Assembly: GCA_958421275.1 (NCBI GenBank)
Contig: CATZLI010000004.1
Location: 124,001-188,000, forward strand
Direction: 5' to 3'
Source of the DNA: an uncultured Collinsella sp.
GTDB taxonomy: Bacteria; Actinomycetota; Coriobacteriia; Coriobacteriales; Coriobacteriaceae
Length of the DNA stretch: 64,000 nt
The notes under the pieces were generated by a model. It saw nothing but the letters and a program-made list of their open reading frames with translations. It did no database searches and was not told where the DNA came from. The position numbers and the translations under genes were made by a program. Below are positions 17,567-26,890 of the stretch, piece by piece. Positions within the stretch are counted from its first letter, which is position 1, and each line of letters begins with the position of its first letter.

Positions 17567-18304
17567 ATGGAACCTATCGCACACATACATACCGACCTGC
17601 CGCAGAAGTTCGGCATTCCGCGCAACAGCTTTTTGGCGCCTCATCTGCAGGGACGCATCGTGTTTGAGCCGGAATTTGCCTCCAACGCAGCGGTTGAGGG
17701 TCTGGACTCCTTCTCTCACCTGTGGCTGCTGTGGCGCTTCGAAAACGGAACGCCCGGCGGCACGGCTAAGGACATAGCTGCCGATGCCAAGGCGCAGGAC
17801 AGGTCCGGCACCAATGCCAAGTGGTCGAAAACCGTGCGCCCGCCGCGTCTGGGCGGAGCCGAGCGCGTGGGCGTGTTTGCCACGCGCAGTCCGTTTCGCC
17901 CTAATCCCATTGGGCTTACCTGCGTCAAGCTCGATCGCGTCGAGCTCACCGACGATGGCCCCATCATCCATGTGCTGGGGGCCGATCTGCGCGACGGCAC
18001 GCCCATCTACGACATTAAGCCCTACATTCCGTTTGCGGACTGTCACCCGGATGCGACCGGCGGCTGGATTGAGGATGCTCCGTGGCAAGAGCTCGACATC
18101 GAGTTCCCGCAGACGCTGCAGGATATGGTCCCGCCCACAAAGCTCCCCGGCCTGGTTGAGGTCCTGTGCCAAGACCCGCGCCGCGCAGGCAGCAAGCACG
18201 AGCCGAACCGCGTCTATCATCTGGCCTTCGCCGGGTTCGACATATCTTTTACGGTCGACGAAACCCAGCTAACCGTAGTCGCCGTCAACGACGCGCGGGG
18301 CTAA
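17567..18304 (+). CDS. trmO: TrmO-type tRNA m6t6A37 methyltransferase
   Basis: 245 residues of the TsaA/YaeB family, which N6-methylates t6A37 in threonine tRNA using SAM. The N-terminus IAHIHTDLPQKFGIPRNSFL and the block GVFATRSPFRPNPIGLTCVK with DLRDGTPIYDIKPYIPFADC are the characteristic beta-barrel SAM-binding signature. The start could be ATG 17558 or 17567; 17567 is chosen from the usual protein start. Neither has a strong ribosome site. The gene is divergent from the XRE-TipAS regulator. Confidence 0.9.
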   Translation: MEPIAHIHTDLPQKFGIPRNSFLAPHLQGRIVFEPEFASNAAVEGLDSFSHLWLLWRFENGTPGGTAKDIAADAKAQDRSGTNAKWSKTVRPPRLGGAERVGVFATRSPFRPNPIGLTCVKLDRVELTDDGPIIHVLGADLRDGTPIYDIKPYIPFADCHPDATGGWIEDAPWQELDIEFPQTLQDMVPPTKLPGLVEVLCQDPRRAGSKHEPNRVYHLAFAGFDISFTVDETQLTVVAVNDARG

Positions 18305-18416
18305 CCTGCCATTCGTCTGCACCCGTCAAATTAAGCGCCAAACCCCGCGCCAAAACCGCCCACGCTGGTGGACAATAACGCCTATCGGAACAGCCTACTT
18401 TGCACGGGAGCTCAGC

Positions 18417-19631
18417 ATGAAATACGACTTTAGCTCGCTTATCGACCGCCACGGCATGGACTCCATCGCCGTTGACTCCTGGGGCGAGATCCCCGGTATG
18501 GCTCCGAACGCACCCGACGAGGGCTTCGACCGCATTCCCATGTGGGTGGCCGATATGAATTTCGCCACGGTGCCCACGGTCCAGGAGCACATCATTCAGC
18601 GCGCTCAGCATCCCATGTTTGGCTACTTTAACCCGCGCCCCGAGTATTTCGACCGCATCATCGAATGGCAGAGCCGCCGCAACGGCGTTGAGGGCTTGGC
18701 GCCGGAGCATATCGGCTACGAAAACGGCGTGCTGGGCGGTGTCGTGTCGACGCTGCGCGCGTATGTCCAGCCGGGCGATGCGGTGCTGGTCCACAGCCCT
18801 ACCTACATCGGCTTTACCAAGTCCATCGAAGCCGCGGGCTATCGCATTGTCCACAGCCCGCTTAAGCTCGACGACCAGGGCGTGTGGCGTATGGACTTTG
18901 AGGACATGGAGTATAAGCTCGCCCAAAACCACATCCATGCCGCGGTGTTCTGCTCACCGCACAATCCCTGCGGCCGCGTATGGGAGCGTGACGAGATCGA
19001 GCGCGCCATGGACATCTATCGCCAGCACGATTGCGTGGTGATCTCGGACGAGATTTGGTCCGATATCATCCTGCCGGGACACAAGCACATCCCGACGCAG
19101 TCGGTGAGCGAGGATGCTCGCATGCGCACGGTTGCCCTCTACGCGCCCAGCAAGACGTTTAACCTGGCGGGTCTGGTCGGCAGCTACCACATCATCTATA
19201 ACGAAACACTGCGCGACCGCGTGTGCGCCGTGTCCAACAAGACTCACTACAACGAGATGAATGTCCTCTCCATGCATGCGCTTATCGGTGCCTACCAGCC
19301 GCAAGGCTACGAGTGGGTTGACGAGCTCAACCAGGTGCTTGCCGGCAATATCGAGTACTTCTGCGATTACGTGGACGAGCATTTTGAGGGCGTGTCCTAT
19401 TCACGTTCGCAGGGCACGTACATGGTGTTTCTGGACTGCACCGAGTGGTGCCGCGAGCATGGCCGCGATATTCAGTGGCTGCTCGACGAGGGGGCGCGCG
19501 TGGGCGTGGGGTATCAGGACGGCCGTCCGTTCCACGGGCCCTGCCACATTCGCGTGAATCTGGCGCTGCCGCTTTCGCGCGTGAGGGAAGCGTGCGACCG
19601 CCTGGACCGCTACGTTTTTAATGCACGGTAA
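18417..19631 (+). CDS. MalY/PatB-family PLP-dependent C-S lyase
   Basis: 404 residues of fold-type I PLP enzyme. The N-terminus (PMWVADMNFATVP) is typical of MalY/PatB cystathionine beta-lyases. The PLP lysine lies in APSKTFNLAGL; other contacts are SPHNPCGRVW, SDEIWSDI and the C-terminal Arg in HIRVNLALP. It would cleave cystathionine or cysteine S-conjugates to pyruvate, ammonia and a thiol. Some members (MalY) also act as regulators. CGGGAG lies upstream of the ATG, and a strong hairpin follows the gene. Confidence 0.92.
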   Translation: MKYDFSSLIDRHGMDSIAVDSWGEIPGMAPNAPDEGFDRIPMWVADMNFATVPTVQEHIIQRAQHPMFGYFNPRPEYFDRIIEWQSRRNGVEGLAPEHIGYENGVLGGVVSTLRAYVQPGDAVLVHSPTYIGFTKSIEAAGYRIVHSPLKLDDQGVWRMDFEDMEYKLAQNHIHAAVFCSPHNPCGRVWERDEIERAMDIYRQHDCVVISDEIWSDIILPGHKHIPTQSVSEDARMRTVALYAPSKTFNLAGLVGSYHIIYNETLRDRVCAVSNKTHYNEMNVLSMHALIGAYQPQGYEWVDELNQVLAGNIEYFCDYVDEHFEGVSYSRSQGTYMVFLDCTEWCREHGRDIQWLLDEGARVGVGYQDGRPFHGPCHIRVNLALPLSRVREACDRLDRYVFNAR

Positions 19632-19641
19632 GCGTGCGCTG

Positions 19642-19683
19642 CATGTGGGGCCTTCTGCCAAGTCGGCTAGAAGGCCCCACATG
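19642..19683. terminator. Hairpin after MalY gene
   Basis: Perfect 15-bp arms CATGTGGGGCCTTCT / AGAAGGCCCCACATG, 12-base loop, no T-run. Likely a terminator or 3'-end stabiliser for the MalY-type gene. Confidence 0.65.
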
Positions 19684-19775
19684 GTAAAGCGTCTGTAACC
19701 ATTGGGCACTCGTGTGGTTTTGTTTGCTATTATCTTTAACCATTTCAGTCTGTAAACAGGATCGTCTGGAGCTCG

Positions 19776-20646
19776 ATGAAAAGACCCCGTCGCTCGGTTG
19801 CCATTTCGTTGTTTGTCGCGCTTGCAGTGGCGAGCGCCTTTGTCGTAGCGATAGCTGGCTGTTCAGGGTCGAATGGCAGAGCCTCGACGCCTGCATCAAA
19901 AGGCCCGGGACACCTCGCAGGTCAAGGACGACAACCTTAAGACGCTCAACGTTGGCAGCGACCTCTATCCGCCGTTTGTGTATACCGACGAGTACGGCGA
20001 TATCGTTGGCCTGGATGTCGAGATATTGACCGAGGCTTTGGCCCGCATTGGTTACAAGCCAAAGTACCAGCTGATCGATTGGGAAAAGAAGAACGAGCTA
20101 CTGGCGAGCGGCGAGCTCGATTGCGTCATGGGCAGCTTTAGCATGACGGGTCGCGAAAACGAATATCGTTGGGCCGGTCCGTACCTTGCGAGCCGCCAGG
20201 TAGTCGCGGTTGATCCCCAGAGCGATATCTACACGCTTGCCGATCTTGAGGACAAGGTCGTGGCCGTTCAGTCCACCACCAAGCCCGAGGGCATTTTGCT
20301 CAATCGTACAAATGAAAATGTTCCGCAGATCAAGGAACTCTACTGCTTTTCGGACCGCTCGTACCTGAACCCGGCGCTCGTCGAGGGTCTGGTCGACGCT
20401 ATCGCCGCGCATGAGTCCTCGCTGCTCACCTACGAAAAAGACTATGGTGTGACGTATCGCATTTTGGATGAGCCGCTGCTTGAGGTTGGTTTGGGTACCG
20501 CTTTCGATATCAACGATACGCGCGGCATCGACGTTAAGCTCACCCATGCCTACCAGGAAATGCTAGCCGACGGCACCATGAAACGCCTGGTGTCAAAGTA
20601 CTTTGATGACCCTTCGCCCTTTTTGAATATAGAGGGCCTGTCATGA
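19776..20646 (+). pseudogene. Amino-acid-type solute-binding lipoprotein, frameshifted
   Basis: The ATG at 19776 starts a clear lipoprotein signal (LAVASAFVVAIAGC with Cys after the helix) but that frame stops soon after, at about 19938. The solute-binding domain (SBP_bac_3: VGSDLYPPFVYTDEYGDIVG, GSFSMTGRENEYRWAGPY) continues in the +1 frame to 20646. Skipping one base in the AAAAGG run near 19898-19903 would join TPASK to ARDTSQVKDD and give about 290 residues. So it is one gene with a one-base insertion, or a sequencing error. Its end overlaps the hybrid kinase by 4 bp; it should be the kinase's extracytoplasmic ligand sensor. The downstream frame alone (from 19873) would lack a signal. Confidence 0.8.
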
Positions 20647-22835
20647 TCGGTGCACCCGACCACGCCGTAGAGAAGCGGGGCAATCGTTCGGCAGGGGCAT
20701 GGCTCCTTGTCGCCCTGCTGGGGATGGCGCTCTCGGTTGTTGCCGGTATGATGAGCTACGGCTACACGACAGCTCAGGCCGAGCAGCGCTTTGCCGACGT
20801 TGTCGATTACGTGGCGACGCAGAGCCTTTCCTACGATGCATTCAACAGCGCCTATACGACCAAAAACCTGATTCGCGTTATGGAGATCGCCGGAGAGACA
20901 GCGCGCGATATGGAGCGCGACGGTTCGGTGGATAACGCCATGCTGGAGCAATATGCCGACCAGTTCAACGTGAGCGCACTGATCGTAACGGACGCATCGG
21001 GCAACCTGGTGTCTGAGTTCTCGACGGATGGCGTGGGCTACGAGTCGCTTGCTACGTATCTCAAAGAAACGTCCGTGCTGGAGGTGGCAGCCCATCCGCT
21101 TAAGTTCTATACCGCCCGTATCACGCTTGCGGATGATTCGGTCGCAGACATTGGCTGCGTGACCCGGCAGGATGGCGAGGGCATCGTTGTCGCAGTGAGA
21201 CACCAGAGCGCCAAGGCGGTCGCGAGCAATACGCTCAAACTGCAGAGCCTGCTCGGTGGTTACGAGACCATCGACAGTGGCAATATCGTGATCGAAAGCG
21301 ATGGCAAGGTCGTTGCGACCAATGTCGTTGAACCCACCATATTGGGCGTATTCGATCTGCCTGCAACGGATGTCTTTATTGTCGACGGTATTAAGGATCG
21401 ATGCCTGCCCGGCAAAGTCCGACTGGTCAACGCCAGCGGCGAGTGGTATTTGGGCACATTTGGAAAAGCGCGCGGGTTCTACGTGTACACCTATGCCTCG
21501 GCGCGGCGCTACTTTGAGGTCGTCGCGGCTGTTGCTGCCGGCGTGCTGGTGCTCTACGGCGGTGTTATAGCCGTTGTTGTGATGGCGCGTCGCCGCGCTG
21601 ATCGTCGACGTTTGACGGACTTGCTGCAGCAGGAGCGCGACTATGGTGACAGGCTGGCTAAGGCAGCGCGTGAGGCCTCGTCTGCCAACTCGGCAAAGAC
21701 GGAGTTTCTACGTCGCATGAGCCACGATCTGCGCACGCCCATCAACGGCATTCGCGGCATGGTCGAGGTCGGCGATGCCAATGCGGACGATCTGCAAAAG
21801 CAGACCGAGTGCCGCTCAAAAATCTGGACGGCATCGGGACTGCTGCTCGACCTTGCCAACGAGGCGCTCGATATGAGTCGCTTGGAGAGCGGCCAGGTCA
21901 ATCTGGAACTTGTTCCCACAAACTTGGTGACCCTCACCCGCGAAGTGTGCGATATTCTGGAGCGCCAGGCCGAGGAGCGCCTGGTGACAATTGTCTACGA
22001 CCAGCAGACGCTTAATCATCCCTATGCGTGGGTGAGCATGACGCACCTCAAGCGTTTGTTGCTCAATATTGCCGGCAATGCCGTCAAGTACAACCGCCAG
22101 GGCGGCTATGTCCGCCTGGTGTGCCGCGAGGTGGAGCCGGCGGATGGCATCCCCGTCTATGAATACACGATCGCCGACAACGGTATTGGCATGAGCGAGG
22201 AGTTCCAACAGCACCTCTACGAGCCGTTTTGCCGCGAGGAGCAACAGGTGGAAGGTACTTCATCGGGAACTGGCCTGGGCGCGCCTATCGCAAAACAGTT
22301 GGTCGAGCTTATGGGCGGAACCATGAGCTTTACGAGCGTCTTGGGGCAGGGGACGACGTTTACCATCTGTCTGCCGTTCGAGAAATGCAAACGCTCCGAG
22401 ATTCCTCAGGCAGTTCGCGTGGATGGGGGCGATGGCGATGCACTCCAGGGCTTGCGCGTTTTGCTCGTAGAGGATAACGATCTGAATGCCGAGATCGCGC
22501 AGTTTACGCTCAGCCGTGCCGGTGCCGTCGTGTCGCATGCTAAGGATGGCGAGTCTGCCGTTGAGGCGTTTGCCGCGAGCGCACCGCACGAGTACGACGT
22601 GGTGTTGATGGACACCATGATGCCTGGCATCGATGGCCTTGAGGCCACGCGTCAGATTCGAGCACTCGATCGCGAGGATGCCGCGACCACGCCGATTATC
22701 GCCGTGAGCGCCAACGCCTTTGCCGACGATCGCAGGCTTTCGCGCGAGGCGGGCATGAACGCGCGCCTGAGTAAACCCGTGAGCTCGCAGGAGCTCGTTG
22801 AGGCGCTTGCGCACATCGCTGCCGACGCTCTATAA
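20643..22835 (+). CDS. Hybrid sensor histidine kinase
   Basis: 730 residues. A transmembrane helix near 18-38, an extracytoplasmic sensor region of about 250 residues (Cache-like, with ITLADDSVADIG-type beta strands), a second helix near 295-315, a short coiled linker, HisKA (FLRRMSHDLRTPINGI), HATPase (N box NIAGNAVKYN; G1 DNGIGMSEEF; G2 GTGLGAPIA) and a C-terminal receiver (VLLVEDNDLNAEIA; phosphoacceptor Asp in VVLMDTMMPG; KPVS). No HPt or output domain. ATG overlaps the solute-binding gene stop. A relay partner must be encoded elsewhere. Confidence 0.93.
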   Translation: MIGAPDHAVEKRGNRSAGAWLLVALLGMALSVVAGMMSYGYTTAQAEQRFADVVDYVATQSLSYDAFNSAYTTKNLIRVMEIAGETARDMERDGSVDNAMLEQYADQFNVSALIVTDASGNLVSEFSTDGVGYESLATYLKETSVLEVAAHPLKFYTARITLADDSVADIGCVTRQDGEGIVVAVRHQSAKAVASNTLKLQSLLGGYETIDSGNIVIESDGKVVATNVVEPTILGVFDLPATDVFIVDGIKDRCLPGKVRLVNASGEWYLGTFGKARGFYVYTYASARRYFEVVAAVAAGVLVLYGGVIAVVVMARRRADRRRLTDLLQQERDYGDRLAKAAREASSANSAKTEFLRRMSHDLRTPINGIRGMVEVGDANADDLQKQTECRSKIWTASGLLLDLANEALDMSRLESGQVNLELVPTNLVTLTREVCDILERQAEERLVTIVYDQQTLNHPYAWVSMTHLKRLLLNIAGNAVKYNRQGGYVRLVCREVEPADGIPVYEYTIADNGIGMSEEFQQHLYEPFCREEQQVEGTSSGTGLGAPIAKQLVELMGGTMSFTSVLGQGTTFTICLPFEKCKRSEIPQAVRVDGGDGDALQGLRVLLVEDNDLNAEIAQFTLSRAGAVVSHAKDGESAVEAFAASAPHEYDVVLMDTMMPGIDGLEATRQIRALDREDAATTPIIAVSANAFADDRRLSREAGMNARLSKPVSSQELVEALAHIAADAL

Positions 22836-22839
22836 GCAT

Positions 22840-22875
22840 ATGGCCCGGTTCCAAGGTGGGTTGGAACCGGGCCAT
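22840..22875. terminator. Bidirectional hairpin terminator
   Basis: Perfect 15-bp arms ATGGCCCGGTTCCAA / TTGGAACCGGGCCAT with a GGTGGG loop, between the hybrid kinase and the convergent pyridoxamine-oxidase-like gene. No strong T-run on either side. Confidence 0.75.
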
Positions 22876-22904
22876 ATTGCTATTGATGAGGCCTGCTGAG
22901 GGGC

Positions 22905-23384
22905 TTACTTTTCCTGAATCTGCTTACCGCAGAGATGCTCAATCGTAATCTCGTAGAGCTGGACGCCCTTAATGTCCTTGGCGATTTCCTCTTCGACTTC
23001 CTCGGCAGAAGGGTAGTACTTAAGGGCGAGCTGGCGGACTTTGTCCTCGATAAACGCGGGGGTGTCATTCGCCAGGCGACAACGGCCAAAGACGACGGTG
23101 CTCATAACGTAGGGAGCCCAGTCGCCGTTCTGGTACCACTCGTTTCCGTAAACGGTAAAGCAGACCTTGTCATCGCGCTTGAGTGCGTCGACCTTGTGGC
23201 CAGCCTTGGCGCCATGGAAATAAATCTTGTCGTGCTCGGCGTCAAAGAAGTAGTTGACGGGAATGGCGTACGGGTAGCCATCGTCGCCGTTGACAGCAAA
23301 GACGCCGCGCTTGCAGGTGGCGAGCAGTTCGCGCGCTTCCTCGTCAGTGATGGCGCGTTTCTTTCGACGCAAGGGCCTAAACAT
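22905..23384 (-). CDS. Pyridoxamine 5'-phosphate oxidase-like flavin-binding protein
   Basis: 159 residues with the split-barrel FMN-binding fold of PNPOx-like proteins: GVFAVNGDDGYPYAIPVNYF, KIYFHGAKAGHKVDALKRDD and VCFTVYGNEW. In anaerobes such proteins are often called nitroimidazole-resistance (NimA-like) or general flavin reductases; the physiological substrate is unknown. ATG 23384 has AAGGAAG upstream; a longer frame adds 13 residues that look like leader. It is 43 bp downstream of the fused sensor kinase on the same strand. Confidence 0.88.
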   Translation of the reverse strand: MFRPLRRKKRAITDEEARELLATCKRGVFAVNGDDGYPYAIPVNYFFDAEHDKIYFHGAKAGHKVDALKRDDKVCFTVYGNEWYQNGDWAPYVMSTVVFGRCRLANDTPAFIEDKVRQLALKYYPSAEEVEEEIAKDIKGVQLYEITIEHLCGKQIQEK

Positions 23385-23426
23385 CGTTGGCTTCCTTTCT
23401 GGTCGTGCGTGGTGGTTGAGCACAAA

Positions 23427-26231
23427 CTATAGCGAAACGGATCCGTTTTTCTTGATGCGGGCGAATATGTTTTTGAGCTTGTTAAAGTCGAGCGGTTTGG
23501 ACAGATGGGCGTTCATGCCAGCATCGTGTGCCGCCTTGGCGTCCTCGGCAAAGGCATTGGCGGTGAGCGCGATGATGGGGATATCGGCTGCATCGACCTT
23601 CTCGCTCAGACGAATCGCGCGGGTTGCCTCGTAGCCGTCCATGCCCGGCATCATAATGTCCATCAAAATGGCATCGAAGCTACCGGCGGGATGCGACAGG
23701 TACAGATCGACAACTTCGTTGCCGTTGGCGGCGCGGGTGACCACGATGCCCTCGGATTCTAGCAGCGCCTGGGCAATCTCGGCATTCAATTCGTTGTCTT
23801 CGGCGAGCAGCACGTTCATGTCGGCGAGCGAGCAGTCGGGCGCACTCTCAACCGTATTCGCCCGCGCCTGGGGATTCTCGTCGATATCGAGCGGAATCTC
23901 CACGTAGAACGAGGTGCCTACATGGAGCTCACTGGTGACTTCGATGGTACCGCCCATCAGTTCAATAAGCGACTTGACGATTGGCATGCCCATGCCGGTT
24001 CCTTGGAACTTGCTGCGCGCATCGTCACCTTCTTGGGCAAACGGTTCATAGATATGCTTTAAAAACTCGGGAGCCATGCCAATGCCGGTATCCGAAACGC
24101 TAAAGCAAAAGAGCGCGCGCCCATCATCGAGTGGCTTGGTCTTTGAACTAAAGGTGACGGAGCCGCCGCGCTTGTTGTACTTAATGCTGTTGTCTAACAG
24201 GTTGATTATGATCTGTCGGATATGGGTGGGACTGCCGATCATATATGGCCCCGTGGCGTACGGCAGACTATTGTCCTGTATGGTGATGCCGTTACTGGAC
24301 GCGCGGAGCTTGCACAGCACCAGTGTATCGTCACAGAGCTCTTTGAGGTTAAAAGGCGCATGCTCCAGTGTTAGCTTGCGGTCTTCGATTTTGCCCATCT
24401 CGAGGATGTCGTTGATCAGCGAGAGCAGGTGATTGGCGGCAACGCGCGCTTTGGCACGGCTCTCGCGGGCGACCTGGATATCGCCTTCCTTCAATTCCTC
24501 GATCTCGATAAGGCCCAGGATACCGTTGAGCGGCGTACGGATGTCGTGGCTCATGCGCGTGAGGAATGCCGTCTTAGCGGCGTTGGCAGCATCGGCTTTT
24601 TTGCGCTCGGTTCGAGCGCGCACGAGCGCCCAGATGAGCAGGACGATGCCGACCGACAACATACCGATGAGGGTAGCGGCAACGGCGGTGCGGTTGCGAT
24701 AAAGGAATTGAAGCGTGTTGGATTCCTGGGCCGTGTACGACGTGGATGAGTAATTGCTTGCGGAGAGCGATTCTCCGGCATTGATGATGCCCTTGTTGAT
24801 GATTCCCAGCAGCTCGGGCTTTCCGCGCGAAATCCAGCACGAGAGCTCACAGGTGTCAGGGAGCTCGACCGTCTTGTAGCTCTCGAGATCATAACGGTCG
24901 CCGATGGTTTTTACGCGTGAGCTGGGAGCGACGATGCAATGTGCCGTTCCCTTCCTGAGGGCGTCGAACGCTTCATCGTCGGATTGGTATTCGGTCACGG
25001 TCGCTGTGGGGAACAGACTTTCAAGTACATTTTGGTTGATAAACGATGATTTGGTACAGGCGATGTTCTGAAGGTCTTTGTTCAGGTTGCCGCCGGTGTG
25101 GATGGCGGTGAGGGACACGGTCCCCAACGATACCGACTGCACAACGCCTGATTGCTCGGCAAACCAGTAATCTCGGTATACCGGTAGCGCAACGTCTATG
25201 CTTCCCTTTGACAGGGCCTTTGACATCATCTTGTAGCTATCAAAGGCGACGGTTTTGACCGTAATGCCAAATTTATCGTGCAACGTCGTCGCAAGCGATG
25301 CGAGCGAGCCTTCCATTTCGCCGTTTTCGTCTTCGTTGCAATAGGGGAGTTTGCCCGTAATGTAGCCGAGCGTGATGGTGTTGTCATTTGCTTTGAGCCA
25401 GGAACGTTCGGGGCTGTTGAGCGATGATGAACCGCTGTTTTGGACCGAGTAGTTAGATTTGACTTCGTCGATATAGCGTGGGTTGACACGGGCGATTGCC
25501 GACATGGCGGCATTGATGTCGTCCATCAGGTCGGGGCGGCTTTTGGGGACGGCAAAGTAGTAGTCGCTCGAACCAATGTAGAACATGGGGGAGGCGCTGG
25601 GCGACGAAATGGTGTCGTTCATGATGACGGCATCGACCTCGTTGTTTGCGAGCGCGTCAAAGAGGGCGCCGCCAGTGTCGATTTCTTTATAGGTGCAGGT
25701 AATGCCTTCGTTGGCGAGCCACTGCTTGCCAACGAAGGTTTGCATAACGCTGGGGTTGCAGCCGATAGTGAGACCCTGGAGTGCTTGAGGGTTACCCTTT
25801 GCGAGGTCGTCACGGTCTGGCCTAGCGTAGATGTAGTAGCGCTCGGTGCCCTCGGGGTTCGAGGAAAAGAGCAGCTTTTGGGCGCGTTCCTCGGAGTAGG
25901 AGATGTTGGGCATGAGGTCGATCTCGCCTGCCTCGAGCATGTCCATAAGCTCGGCGAAGGTGCCGGAGACATATTCGTACTGCCAGCCGGGCGTATAGTA
26001 CGACAGGGTCTGGAGGTACTCGTAGCCCCATCCCGAGAGGCGCTCGCCGGGGGTGCCGTCCTGGAAGCCCTCGTTGCTGACGAGCCAGCCGACACGGACC
26101 GTCTTGACTTGCTGATCGGAGTCGGCGGCAAAGGCAGGGGCGGGCGCGACGGCGCTCAGTACGGCGAGCGCGGTAAGCGCAACGGCCAAGGCGCGATATA
26201 TAGCTGAACGAAGGACAGTGGCAGCTCTCAC
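23427..26231 (-). CDS. Hybrid histidine kinase with two fused solute-binding domains
   Basis: About 934 residues. A signal peptide (LAVLSAVAPAPAFAAD) is followed by two tandem SBP_bac_3-type domains (about 43-265, starting VRVGWLVSNEGFQDGTPGER; about 280-495, starting ITLGYITGKLPYCNEDENGE), one transmembrane helix (AVAATLIGMLSVGIVLLIWAL), HisKA (FLTRMSHDIRTPLNGI), HATPase (NLLDNSIKYN, GTGMGMPIV) and a receiver (VLLAEDNELNAEIA, Asp in AILMDIMMPG, KPLD). This is a BvgS/EvgS-like layout without the PAS and HPt parts. The start is uncertain: GTG 26231 has AGGA 5 bp upstream, while TTG 26237 abuts it. Confidence 0.92.
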   Translation of the reverse strand: MRAATVLRSAIYRALAVALTALAVLSAVAPAPAFAADSDQQVKTVRVGWLVSNEGFQDGTPGERLSGWGYEYLQTLSYYTPGWQYEYVSGTFAELMDMLEAGEIDLMPNISYSEERAQKLLFSSNPEGTERYYIYARPDRDDLAKGNPQALQGLTIGCNPSVMQTFVGKQWLANEGITCTYKEIDTGGALFDALANNEVDAVIMNDTISSPSASPMFYIGSSDYYFAVPKSRPDLMDDINAAMSAIARVNPRYIDEVKSNYSVQNSGSSSLNSPERSWLKANDNTITLGYITGKLPYCNEDENGEMEGSLASLATTLHDKFGITVKTVAFDSYKMMSKALSKGSIDVALPVYRDYWFAEQSGVVQSVSLGTVSLTAIHTGGNLNKDLQNIACTKSSFINQNVLESLFPTATVTEYQSDDEAFDALRKGTAHCIVAPSSRVKTIGDRYDLESYKTVELPDTCELSCWISRGKPELLGIINKGIINAGESLSASNYSSTSYTAQESNTLQFLYRNRTAVAATLIGMLSVGIVLLIWALVRARTERKKADAANAAKTAFLTRMSHDIRTPLNGILGLIEIEELKEGDIQVARESRAKARVAANHLLSLINDILEMGKIEDRKLTLEHAPFNLKELCDDTLVLCKLRASSNGITIQDNSLPYATGPYMIGSPTHIRQIIINLLDNSIKYNKRGGSVTFSSKTKPLDDGRALFCFSVSDTGIGMAPEFLKHIYEPFAQEGDDARSKFQGTGMGMPIVKSLIELMGGTIEVTSELHVGTSFYVEIPLDIDENPQARANTVESAPDCSLADMNVLLAEDNELNAEIAQALLESEGIVVTRAANGNEVVDLYLSHPAGSFDAILMDIMMPGMDGYEATRAIRLSEKVDAADIPIIALTANAFAEDAKAAHDAGMNAHLSKPLDFNKLKNIFARIKKNGSVSL

Positions 26232-26318
26232 ATGCAATCCTAACGAATCGAGACATTACCGCATAAGGATACCAGCTCAGCCTGCCCAGCCGGCAGCAGC
26301 ACCGCTAAACGGTTCCGC

Positions 26319-26376
26319 CCGGCAGTTGGGGACAGTCCCTTTCTGCCGGCACAAAAGGAACGTCCCTAACTGTCGG
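26319..26376. repeat. Compound GGGAC-core palindrome
   Basis: CCGGCAG...CTGCCGG (26319-26349) encloses GGGACAGTCCC, and a larger imperfect palindrome pairs CCGGCAGTTGGGGAC with GTCCCTAACTGTCGG. It combines features of families A and B and lies between divergent genes. Confidence 0.7.
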
Positions 26377-26429
26377 TTGTGGGACAATACCGAGCGAACG
26401 TGATTGGGCGTCTGGGAAAAGGGGTCGCG

Positions 26430-26855
26430 ATGAACAAGTTGAGGACGCTTGCCGATGTGCTGCGACAGGCTGGCTTTGCGCGCATCACGGGCCTGTTTCT
26501 TATCTTTTACTTGCTGTGCTCGACAGCTGTCTGGCTGTCCGAGCCCACGACCCTCACCTTTGGCGATGGCCTGTGGTTTAGCTTTGAGACAGTCTCGACC
26601 ATCGGCTTTGGCGACATTCCGGCCGAAACACCGGTTGCCCGCGCTATTACCGTCGTCTTGAGCGTTATCAGCATCTTCTACATCGCCATGCTCACGGGCG
26701 TGGCGGTGAACTACTGCAATACGCTCATCAAGATGCGCCAAAAGGACACCATGGCGCGCTTTATGGACGATCTTGAGCATTTGGAAGAGCTCGATCGCGA
26801 CGAGCTTGCCGATCTTTCGCGCCGCGTGCGCGAATATCGGCGTCGCCAACGCTAG
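26430..26855 (+). CDS. Two-TM potassium channel-like protein
   Basis: 141 residues. Two hydrophobic helices (ITGLFLIFYLLCSTAVWL and ITVVLSVISIFYIAMLTGV) flank a pore loop with the potassium selectivity filter TIGFGD. The C-terminus is a charged helix (MDDLEHLEELDRDELADLSR) that may tetramerise the channel. No RCK domain. ATG 26430 (MNKLRT) is chosen over an upstream in-frame ATG because the membrane domain begins close to it. It is 35 bp upstream of the LOG-family gene. Confidence 0.9.
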   Translation: MNKLRTLADVLRQAGFARITGLFLIFYLLCSTAVWLSEPTTLTFGDGLWFSFETVSTIGFGDIPAETPVARAITVVLSVISIFYIAMLTGVAVNYCNTLIKMRQKDTMARFMDDLEHLEELDRDELADLSRRVREYRRRQR

Positions 26856-26890
26856 AGCGGGCGCCGCGCGTCACGATGAGGGGGACAAAT

